Source of the DNA: Planktothrix sp. UBA8402
GTDB lineage: Bacteria > Cyanobacteriota > Cyanobacteriia > Cyanobacteriales > Microcoleaceae
Assembly (NCBI GenBank): GCA_003456035.1
Contig: DMPJ01000358.1
Coordinates: forward strand, 1 to 6,357
Length of the DNA: 6,357 bases
Direction of reading: 5' to 3'
Made by a program: the position numbers and the translations under genes. Under the pieces are notes generated by a model that worked only from the letters and a program-made list of their open reading frames with translations, was not told the origin of the DNA and ran no database searches. Shown here piece by piece: positions 1-5,709 of this stretch (the stretch's first letter is position 1; the number at the start of each line of letters is the position of its first letter).

Positions 1-21
1 GATGCAATCAAACGTAAGTAG
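1..21 (+). CDS. Possible 3' end of an antitoxin gene (partial)
   Basis: The first frame reads DAIKRK and stops at TAG 19-21, six bases before the ATG of the toxin remnant. Antitoxin genes of vapBC-type loci normally lie just upstream of, or overlap, the toxin, so this is where the antitoxin would end. Only six codons are visible and a second frame also stays open until 25, so the assignment rests on position alone. Confidence 0.25.
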   Translation, partial: DAIKRK

Positions 22-27
22 GTAATT

Positions 28-268
28 ATGAGTTATTTATTCGATACTAATATCATTTCTCTTGCCATCAGACAAAATCGTCAAATTCTTCAAAAGATTG
101 AAATAGTTAAAGCTAAAGAAGAAAATATCTTCATTAGCTGCATTACTTATTTTGAAATTAAAAGAGGATTTTTGGCGGTTGATGCTCCTAAACAAAGGAA
201 AAGATTTGAGTATTAGTGATTTAGCAAGAGTTGAGGGTTTAAGTTTAGAAAATTGGGTAGAATTATAA
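28..268 (+). pseudogene. vapC: VapC-type PIN-domain toxin, internally deleted and frameshifted
   Basis: The N-terminus carries the PIN hallmark LFDTNI, with the first metal-binding aspartate at Asp6, and the conserved ITYFEIKRG with Glu43, followed by APKQRKRFE, a common segment of VapC toxins. The frame stops at TAG 214-216 after 62 codons, about half the usual length of roughly 130. In the next frame, 212-265 encodes ISDLARVEGLSLENWVEL, ending at TAA 266. This matches the usual VapC C-terminus (a [DN]F.RVEGL..ENW-type tail). The family normally has about 50 residues between these two segments, including the later acidic residues of the active site, and they are missing here. The remnant therefore cannot be an active endoribonuclease. 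AGTAGG at 17-22, five bases before the ATG, could be the ribosome site. The identity of both ends is seen in the sequence; the deletion is inferred from family layout. Confidence 0.75.
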
Positions 269-554
269 TAATTCTTGTAGAGGTGAGCATAAAAAGACCC
301 ACCATAATATTCAACTATAGCAAAACCTCCTTAATCTTAAACATGAAGATCAGGACGAGAATTAATTTAACCTTGATTTTGCCAATAATTAATCAATTAT
401 GATCCAGTTTTGGGCGAATTATTTAAAACTTGTCTGTCCTAACCCCCTTGAATATCCGCGATGGTAATTCCCCAAATGCCCCTTTTATGGCAATCTATTA
501 TTAAATGGGAGACAAAATTCTGATCGCTATATTGACAAAAATCTGTTATTAACC
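269..554. other. Gene-free spacer upstream of ispG
   Basis: No convincing gene is present. The only plus-strand short ORF of note is at 343-402, encoding MKIRTRINLTLILPIINQL, which looks like the start of a membrane sensor protein but has no ribosome site and stops at once. TATTAT at 496-501 and TATATT at 528-533 resemble -10 boxes, but neither has a -35 box at a proper distance. TTGACA at 532-537 is too close to the ispG start to serve it. No strong Shine-Dalgarno sequence precedes the ispG ATG, as is common in cyanobacteria. The ispG promoter should lie here but I cannot place it. Confidence 0.5.
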
Positions 555-1775
555 ATGCAAACTTTACCTGTTCCAACTCAAACCCCTGCTAGTCAAACCT
601 CTGTGGATACGATGATTCACCGTCGTCAAACTCGTCCCGTCCAGGTGGCGACTGTTACTATTGGTGGGGGTGCTCCCGTGGTTGTCCAGTCGATGATTAA
701 TGAGGATACGATGGACATTGATGGGGCGACGGCGGCGGTGCGTCGTCTCCATGAAATTGGTTGTGAAATTGTGCGGGTGACTGTTCCTAGTATTGGTCAT
801 GCGATCGCCGTTGGGAAAATTAAACAGAAATTAGCGGAAACTTATCAACCTGTTCCCTTGGTGGCGGATGTTCATCATAATGGGATGAAAATTGCCTTGG
901 AAGTGGCAAAATATGTGGATAAAGTGCGAATTAATCCCGGTTTATATGTATTTGAAAAACCGAAAAGCGATCGCACGGAATATACCCAAACCGAATTTGA
1001 TGAAATTGGTGATAAAATTAGACAAACTTTAGAACCTTTAGTGGTTTCTTTGCGCGATCAAGGTAAGGCGATGCGAATTGGGGTAAATCATGGTTCTTTA
1101 GCAGAAAGAATGTTATTTACCTACGGTGATACCCCGGAAGGAATGGTGGAATCGGCGTTAGAATTTATTAAAATTTGTGAATCTTTGGATTTTCAAAATA
1201 TTGTAATTTCCCTAAAAGCTTCCCGGGTTCCGGTGATGGTTGCTGCTAACCGTTTGATGGTGAAACGGATGGATGAATTAGGTATGGATTATCCCTTACA
1301 TTTAGGGGTAACGGAAGCCGGAGATGGGGAATATGGTCGGATTAAATCAACGGCTGGAATTGGAACTTTATTAGCAGCAGGAATTGGCGATACGATTCGG
1401 GTTTCTTTAACTGAAGCACCGGAAAAAGAAATCCCGGTTTGTTATAGTATTCTGCAAGCTTTAGGACTGCGGAAAACTATGGTGGAATATGTTGCTTGTC
1501 CTTCCTGCGGTCGGACTTTATTTAACTTAGAAGAAGTTCTGCATCAAGTTCGTGAAGCTACTAAACATTTAACGGGTTTAGATATTGCGGTGATGGGATG
1601 TATTGTTAATGGCCCTGGAGAAATGGCCGATGCTGACTATGGTTATGTTGGTAAACAACCGGGTTTTATTTCCCTATATCGGGGTCGAGATGAGATTAAA
1701 AAAGTTCCTGAAATCCAAGGGGTTGAAGAATTAATTAATTTGATCAAAACTGATGGTCGTTGGGTTGAGCCTTAA
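555..1775 (+). CDS. ispG: 4-hydroxy-3-methylbut-2-en-1-yl diphosphate synthase (IspG/GcpE)
   Basis: This enzyme reductively opens 2-C-methyl-D-erythritol 2,4-cyclodiphosphate to HMBPP, the next-to-last step of the MEP pathway that supplies isoprenoids such as carotenoids, phytol and quinone tails. In cyanobacteria the electrons are thought to come from ferredoxin. The 406-residue length fits the short bacterial form, without the extra middle domain of plant enzymes. The N-terminal TIM-barrel part contains VVVQSM (43-47), EIVRVTVP (71-78), [10 protein letters not shown] (101-110), KVRINPG (123-129) and IGVNHGSL (175-182). The C-terminal [4Fe-4S] domain has Cys315 and Cys318 in ACPSCGR, and Cys349 and Glu356 in GCIVNGPGE, which are the three cysteines and the glutamate that hold the cluster in this family. 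All key residues are present. The start at MQTLPVP is chosen because cyanobacterial homologues begin this way; Met20 is the only nearby alternative. Two HIP1 sites lie inside the gene. Confidence 0.97.
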   Translation: MQTLPVPTQTPASQTSVDTMIHRRQTRPVQVATVTIGGGAPVVVQSMINEDTMDIDGATAAVRRLHEIGCEIVRVTVPSIGHAIAVGKIKQKLAETYQPVPLVADVHHNGMKIALEVAKYVDKVRINPGLYVFEKPKSDRTEYTQTEFDEIGDKIRQTLEPLVVSLRDQGKAMRIGVNHGSLAERMLFTYGDTPEGMVESALEFIKICESLDFQNIVISLKASRVPVMVAANRLMVKRMDELGMDYPLHLGVTEAGDGEYGRIKSTAGIGTLLAAGIGDTIRVSLTEAPEKEIPVCYSILQALGLRKTMVEYVACPSCGRTLFNLEEVLHQVREATKHLTGLDIAVMGCIVNGPGEMADADYGYVGKQPGFISLYRGRDEIKKVPEIQGVEELINLIKTDGRWVEP

Positions 1776-1787
1776 TTAATTCAAAGC

Positions 1788-1898
1788 AGTGCGAGCGTCC
1801 TCGCTCGCTAATTAATATTGATAACTCGCTCGCTAATTTATTTTATAAGCTGTTGTGCATTTAAACTATATATTTCAGCGAGCGAGGACGCTCGCACT
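1788..1898. repeat. Imperfectly spaced dispersed repeat: 22-bp perfect inverted arms
   Basis: The arms at 1788-1809 and 1877-1898 are perfect reverse complements over 22 bp (AGTGCGAGCG...CTCGCT and its complement), separated by 67 bp. Each arm also folds on itself (GCGAG, four-base loop, CTCGC). A 14-bp piece, CTCGCTCGCTAATT, occurs at 1800-1813 and again at 1825-1838, so the left side is partly duplicated. The arms are much richer in GC than the AT-rich loop and flanks. GCGAGC-rich inverted units like this are scattered through many cyanobacterial genomes as intergenic repeats. The right arm is followed by a T-rich stretch (1900-1914), so the RNA could act as the ispG terminator, although the long loop makes this weak. 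No target-site duplication is visible at the outer edges. Confidence 0.8.
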
Positions 1899-1954
1899 AC
1901 TTTTATGGTTTTTTGACACTCAACCCATAATCAACACCCGAAAGCTGAAACCTG

Positions 1955-1963
1955 TGCTACATT
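1955..1963 (+). promoter_or_regulatory. Possible extended -10 promoter of the protease gene
   Basis: TGCTACATT occurs about 45 bases before the protease start, with T1955 and G1956 forming the extended -10 TGn, followed by TACATT (4 of 6 matches to TATAAT). There is no good -35 box 16-18 bases upstream. The TTGACA at 1913-1918 is too far away to pair with it. This is a candidate only. Confidence 0.3.
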
Positions 1964-2008
1964 GGGGGTATTGATATTAAAATTTATATTTCCTAGTTCA
2001 GCAAACAG

Positions 2009-3295
2009 ATGGTTATTTCAAGAAGTGGGCTTGTTCTTGGTGCAACGGCAGTAATGTTAACGGCTGTAACCGTTGCGGGGGCGGGAATTCATCTTTCTAG
2101 TCAAGCATCCTCTCGGGAAAGTCCCAAGGAGTTGATTGATGAAGTTTGGCAGGTGATCCATAAAAGTTATGTGGATGGAACTTTTAATCAGGTGGACTGG
2201 ACGGCTACTCGCACGGAATATTTAAACCGTAACTACACCGACGACGAACAGGCTTACAAAGCGATTCGGGAAATGTTGAAAAAGCTAGATGACCCCTATA
2301 CTCGCTTCATGAACCCCGAAGAATTCAAAAATATGCAAATTGACACCTCCGGGGAGTTAACGGGGGTAGGGATTCAATTAACCCAAGATGAAAAGACGAA
2401 AAAGTTAGTGGTGATTTCGCCAATAGAAGATTCTCCCGCATTTACCGCCGGAGTTCAGTCCCAGGATATTATTAGCGAAATTGATGGTCGCACAACCGAG
2501 GGAATGGATATTAATGAAGCGGTGAGTTTAATTCGCGGGCCAGTGGGAACTAAAGTTAATATTAAAATCTTACGCGGGGATAAACCTTTAGATTTTAATA
2601 TTACCCGCGATCGCATTGAAATTCATCCGGTTCGTGCTTCTAAAAATCCCAGTTCTAAGGGGGATATTGGTTATATTCGGTTAAATACTTTTAGCGCCAA
2701 TGCTGCTGAAGAAATGCGGGATGCTATTAGTGATTTAGAGAAACAAAATGTCGGAGGTTATATCTTAGATTTACGTTCAAATCCTGGGGGTTTACTTTAT
2801 TCTAGTGTGGAAATTGCGCGGATGTGGTTAAATCAAGGAGATATTGTTTCTACGGTTGATCGTCAAGGCGAAACTGACCGTCAAAAGGCAAATAATCGGG
2901 CTTTAAGCAGTAAACCTTTAGTGGTTTTAGTTGATGGTGGATCGGCTAGTGCTAGTGAAATTTTATCTGGTGCATTACAGGATAATAAACGGGCACTTTT
3001 AGTAGGAACAAAAACCTTTGGAAAGGGTTTAGTTCAGTCGGTTAGAGGGGTAGGAAATGGTTCGGGTTTAGCGGTGACTATTGCTAAATATTTTACTCCC
3101 AGTGGTCGAGATATTAACCACGAAGGTATTCAACCGGATGTTAAGGTTGAACTCAGCGAAGCACAACGGGATGAGTTAAGAAAGGATCGGACTAAAGTTG
3201 GAACAACGGATGATCCGCAATATCTGAAAGGGTTAGAAATTCTTAGAAGTGAAATTTCTAAGGCTAAACAAGGAACTCAAGCCCAATCTAAGTGA
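2009..3295 (+). CDS. ctpC: C-terminal processing peptidase, S41 family (CtpC-like)
   Basis: This is a serine protease that cuts proteins near their C-terminus, acting on the periplasmic or lumenal side of a membrane. Residues 8-28 form one hydrophobic segment after a short basic N-terminus, which serves as signal peptide or anchor. A helical region follows (40-100, with SPKELIDEVW, YVDGTFNQVDW and LDDPYTRFM), then a PDZ domain at about 105-195 that gates and binds the substrate tail, then the protease core with GYIRLNTFS (221-229) and DLRSNPGGLL (254-263). The nucleophile is Ser314 in GSASASEI, the general base is Lys339 in TFGKG, and Gln343 completes the triad; the 25-residue Ser-Lys spacing matches characterised family members. 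The short N-terminus and YVDGTFNQVDW favour the CtpB/CtpC group over CtpA, the D1-processing enzyme, and I judge CtpC the better match from memory. The family assignment is firm and the paralogue letter less so. No clear ribosome site precedes the ATG. Confidence 0.93.
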   Translation: MVISRSGLVLGATAVMLTAVTVAGAGIHLSSQASSRESPKELIDEVWQVIHKSYVDGTFNQVDWTATRTEYLNRNYTDDEQAYKAIREMLKKLDDPYTRFMNPEEFKNMQIDTSGELTGVGIQLTQDEKTKKLVVISPIEDSPAFTAGVQSQDIISEIDGRTTEGMDINEAVSLIRGPVGTKVNIKILRGDKPLDFNITRDRIEIHPVRASKNPSSKGDIGYIRLNTFSANAAEEMRDAISDLEKQNVGGYILDLRSNPGGLLYSSVEIARMWLNQGDIVSTVDRQGETDRQKANNRALSSKPLVVLVDGGSASASEILSGALQDNKRALLVGTKTFGKGLVQSVRGVGNGSGLAVTIAKYFTPSGRDINHEGIQPDVKVELSEAQRDELRKDRTKVGTTDDPQYLKGLEILRSEISKAKQGTQAQSK

Positions 3296-3327
3296 TTTTT
3301 GCTTTGATCTTCTGTTGTAAGAGAAAC

Positions 3328-3367
3328 CACAAAGACACAAAGACACAAAGACACAAAGACACGAAGA
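3328..3367. repeat. Tandem repeat, five units of CACAAAGA
   Basis: Four exact copies of the 8-bp unit CACAAAGA are followed by one variant, CACGAAGA. The array fills most of the 76-bp gap between the stop of the plus-strand protease gene (3295) and the stop of the minus-strand DUF2079 gene (3372). No hairpin terminator is visible in this gap. Repeats of this AC/AG-rich type are common as short intergenic microsatellites and tend to vary in copy number. Confidence 0.9.
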
Positions 3368-3371
3368 ATTA

Positions 3372-4808
3372 TCAACCCGGTTTATGTGCTTTTTGCAATT
3401 GTTTTAAAGTAGAGGATTGTTCAAATAACCAAACATCATCCTGATGGTATTTTAATTTAAAATCAGGGTGATTTTTTAGGCGTTTTACTAATCCGATGAC
3501 TAATTCTGGAGAACTCGGCCATCCGGGGTGACGTTGGTTTAATAACACATATTTAAAGAGTTTTAAATCGGTCTGTTCTCGTCCTTGAATTGCTAACTCT
3601 AGGAAGGGACGATGGGTAAGATGGGGGGCGATTTTATCCGTTGTTAAGACATTTTCCTTGGTTTTAATATAGGTTATGGCTTCCCGTGTAGCTTGCCAAT
3701 TATCGAGGGTTTGGAGATATTTGGAGGCAAAATAACCATATTTAGCTAAGGCGAAAAAGCAAATTAAAGACCATAAAATTATCCATTTCTTGTGTTTAAA
3801 CCATCCTCCACCTGTGGCTAAATTAGAAATAATAGCTAATAGAAGAAAGGGCAAAATTGCTAGGGAATATTGTTGAGTTAAGTTCTTCATTTGCGGATTT
3901 TCAGCTAAGAGATTTAAAAATAAAATCGGTGTCGCCCCAATTAAAGGGTTTAAATGTCGCCAAGATAATCCCCAAATTAAGGGAATTAAGAGTAAAACTA
4001 AATATTCTAAATTTGCTAAGGTAAAAATTTTACTTAATACTAATCCAGGTTTTAATATAATATTTAAGGTGATTTCAGAGAGAGAATTTCCCAGGAAACT
4101 ATAGACTCCAACGGCGATGGGAGGTGCTTGGGAAAAGTGGGGGATGATGAATTCTGTAGATAGGAAAAACCAGAATATTCCTAAAAGAATTGCGATCGCA
4201 GCATCAGGCCATTTTTTCTCAAATATTAATAACCAAATTCCCATTGCTATTAATAATAAAGATAAAACTTCTTTACAGCCTAAAATAATAAAAATTGAGA
4301 CTATAAATCCTAAAATATTATTATTTCTAGCTGCTAAAATAGCATATAAAATTGCAGGTAAGGCGATAACTTCGGGGTGAAAATCAAATAAATTAACATT
4401 AAAAATTAAAGGATATAATAGATACACAAATGCTAAGGTTTGAGCTTGGGTTTCTTTTAATCCTGCTTGTAAGGATAGCTGATAAGTTGGTAACGCACCT
4501 AGGGAAAGGGAAATTGCTTGAATAGCAAATAACCAATGAATATCGGGGTAAATTTTATAAAATAAGGCAATAATATAAAGAATATAGGCGGCATGATCTC
4601 CTAAAATATGTAATCCTCGAAAGGATACAAAGGGTTCTTTTCCTTGACTAATTAAGTAAATTCCATTATCAAAAATTCCTAAATCATAAGCATTAGATTG
4701 AAAGAAAAGATGGCGTAAACTACTAGAAGCAAATAGAATTAAGCTACTGATAATTATTCCAGTTAACACTGGATGAACTTTGATTTTATTTTTAGAAAAA
4801 AATATCAT
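3372..4808 (-). CDS. DUF2079 polytopic membrane protein (GT-C-like)
   Basis: This is a 478-residue integral membrane protein with roughly eleven to thirteen hydrophobic segments between residues 12 and 358, and a soluble C-terminal part of about 120 residues. The DUF2079 signature is clear: YDLGIFDNGIYL (41-52), then FVSFRGLHILGDHA (60-73) on the first loop, and FDFHPE (141-146) and CKE (178-180) further on. In GT-C glycosyltransferases, acidic residues in the first extracytoplasmic loop bind the metal and lipid-phosphate sugar donor; Asp42 and Asp47 lie in the matching place, so a role in transferring sugars from a polyprenyl carrier is plausible, but no DUF2079 function is assumed here. It is the last of three minus-strand genes and lies 86 bases after the YbaY-domain gene. 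Its ATG has no Shine-Dalgarno sequence but overlaps the stop of a nine-codon upstream ORF (ATGA). One HIP1 site lies within. Confidence 0.85.
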   Translation of the reverse strand: MIFFSKNKIKVHPVLTGIIISSLILFASSSLRHLFFQSNAYDLGIFDNGIYLISQGKEPFVSFRGLHILGDHAAYILYIIALFYKIYPDIHWLFAIQAISLSLGALPTYQLSLQAGLKETQAQTLAFVYLLYPLIFNVNLFDFHPEVIALPAILYAILAARNNNILGFIVSIFIILGCKEVLSLLLIAMGIWLLIFEKKWPDAAIAILLGIFWFFLSTEFIIPHFSQAPPIAVGVYSFLGNSLSEITLNIILKPGLVLSKIFTLANLEYLVLLLIPLIWGLSWRHLNPLIGATPILFLNLLAENPQMKNLTQQYSLAILPFLLLAIISNLATGGGWFKHKKWIILWSLICFFALAKYGYFASKYLQTLDNWQATREAITYIKTKENVLTTDKIAPHLTHRPFLELAIQGREQTDLKLFKYVLLNQRHPGWPSSPELVIGLVKRLKNHPDFKLKYHQDDVWLFEQSSTLKQLQKAHKPG

Positions 4809-4834
4809 ATTGTTTGATTTCTAATCCAGTTCAT
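4805..4834 (-). CDS. Nine-codon upstream ORF coupled to the DUF2079 gene
   Basis: Starting at ATG 4834-4832, the minus strand reads MNWIRNQTI and stops at TGA 4807-4805. That stop overlaps the DUF2079 start codon as ATGA, the arrangement typical of translational coupling. The peptide has no ribosome site of its own and resembles nothing I know. It could be a leader that delivers ribosomes to the next gene, or chance in AT-rich DNA. Confidence 0.25.
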   Translation of the reverse strand: MNWIRNQTI

Positions 4835-4886
4835 CCAATTTGAAATTGTTGTTGATTTTGATTGTTTGTTGTTTTAATTAAACCAA

Positions 4887-4914
4887 ATTCTATTCTAATT
4901 AACAGGTTGAACAA
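4887..4914 (-). promoter_or_regulatory. Weak candidate promoter of the DUF2079 gene
   Basis: On the minus strand, TTGTTC (4914-4909) and TAGAAT (4892-4887) are separated by 16 bases. The -10 matches 5 of 6 and the -35 only 3 of 6. It overlaps the end of the YbaY-domain gene. Transcription would begin near 4880, at the edge of a stretch with no G. The gene could equally be read through from upstream. Confidence 0.22.
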
Positions 4915-5644
4915 TTATTTCTATAGTATTAGGATTACCTTGAGTAATTACCCGATATTGATTCATATTTGCCCAAGTTAATCGTCCATCAATATAAATT
5001 TCAGCGCGAATAATATAAATCCCATTCGGTTGAATATCATTGGGATTATAAATTAAAGAAAAGGGAACAGGAACCTGTTGACCGCGTAAAGGATTTGTTT
5101 GTTGAGTAATCGTTCGAGGCGCGTTATTAAAACGACTCACATCTTGTAATCTAACAATAACTGTTGCATTTGGCGGTAAAGCAATCCGTTGACGGTAAGT
5201 AACTGTTCCGGTAACTTTTGACTCTTGGGGTGTTTGATTTCCGGGATTTCCTTGCATTCTTAATACCCTTTCTGTAATCGGTCTGGGATTATTATGGGGT
5301 TGAATTATAAAGGTAGTCGAGTTAACTTGATAGGAGGCTTTTTGAGAGGTTCCTACATAACTATTTCCCTGCGCTTGAACCGGAAATTGATCAAAAAGTT
5401 GTTCATTTCTAAAGCTGACTACCATGAATAAACCCCCTTGTCCACGACAAACATTAATATGATAATTCTGCGTCATAAAATAGGCTTCCTGGGGTACACC
5501 GCGACAGCCTTGGGTGGCAAAATCTAAAGCTCGTTGTGCGAGTGTTGGAGGAATAAAACCGATGGTGGGGGTTAAGGTTAACACGGTGGAAGCGACTAAT
5601 AAGGGAAGAAAAAAATGGGTTTTATTCTGACTGTTGATTTTCAT
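4895..5644 (-). CDS. Secreted YbaY/YscW-domain protein
   Basis: This is a 249-residue exported protein of unknown exact role. Numbering here starts at the upstream in-frame ATG (5650). Residues 3-39 form a signal peptide: basic MKINSQNK, a hydrophobic core, and a likely cut after PTLA. There is no lipobox cysteine, so it is predicted to be soluble rather than a lipoprotein like E. coli YbaY. The first mature part (about 42-130) has two cysteines, Cys49 and Cys68, which may form a disulfide, and resembles small cyanobacterial secreted domains. The C-terminal 145-250 is the YbaY/YscW-type beta domain: VTGTVTYRQRIALPPNATV, VRLQDVSR, then VPVPFSLIYNPNDI, YIIRAEIYIDGRLTW and the closing strand. 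The family is linked to chaperoning or envelope stability, but the role here is unknown. The start at 5644 is chosen because the ribosome site lies eight bases before it, against two for the ATG at 5650. Confidence 0.8.
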   Translation of the reverse strand: MKINSQNKTHFFLPLLVASTVLTLTPTIGFIPPTLAQRALDFATQGCRGVPQEAYFMTQNYHINVCRGQGGLFMVVSFRNEQLFDQFPVQAQGNSYVGTSQKASYQVNSTTFIIQPHNNPRPITERVLRMQGNPGNQTPQESKVTGTVTYRQRIALPPNATVIVRLQDVSRFNNAPRTITQQTNPLRGQQVPVPFSLIYNPNDIQPNGIYIIRAEIYIDGRLTWANMNQYRVITQGNPNTIEIIVQPVN

Positions 5645-5652
5645 GATCATTT

Positions 5653-5658
5653 CTCCTT
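5653..5658 (-). promoter_or_regulatory. Ribosome binding site deciding the YbaY-domain start
   Basis: AAGGAG reads on the minus strand at 5658-5653. It is two bases from the ATG at 5650-5648 and eight bases from the in-frame ATG at 5644-5642. Only the second spacing suits initiation, so translation should begin MKINSQN, which also gives a normal signal peptide. Confidence 0.7.
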
Positions 5659-5677
5659 TTCAGAAACTTTAACCTTA

Positions 5678-5706
5678 ATTATATCATTATTTTTGTATTT
5701 GATTAA
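5678..5706 (-). promoter_or_regulatory. Promoter of the YbaY-domain gene
   Basis: On the minus strand a perfect TATAAT (5683-5678) lies 17 bases after TTAATC (5706-5701), a weak -35 with 3 of 6 matches. Transcription would begin near 5671 and leave a leader of about 27 bases that carries the strong AAGGAG site. It lies in the 65-bp gap after the membrane-protein gene, so the YbaY-domain gene can probably be expressed on its own. Confidence 0.5.
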
Positions 5707-5709
5707 CCC

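Noticed and set aside
213..332. Minus-strand short ORF (ATG at 305 or TTG at 314, stop at 213-215) behind an AAGGAGG at 332-326
   Set aside because: The ribosome site is 20 bases from the ATG and 11 from the TTG, the peptide is only about 30 residues, and it runs antisense through the toxin remnant. Probably chance.
532..537. TTGACA just before ispG
   Set aside because: A matching -10 would have to lie at about 555-560, inside the start codon, and none is present.
564..800. Minus-strand ORF of 78 codons inside ispG
   Set aside because: It is antisense to a strongly conserved gene, and its composition rich in His, Arg, Thr and Asn is what a shadow frame of ispG gives.
1913..1918. TTGACA upstream of the protease gene
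   Set aside because: No -10 hexamer at 16-18 bases; CATAAT at 1926-1931 is only seven bases away.
3328..3367. CRISPR array
   Set aside because: The units are 8 bp, directly abutting and have no spacers; it is a simple tandem repeat.
4117..4380. Plus-strand ORF of 87 codons opposite the DUF2079 gene
   Set aside because: Antisense shadow of a membrane protein gene; low-complexity Ile/Lys/Asn content and no recognisable motif.
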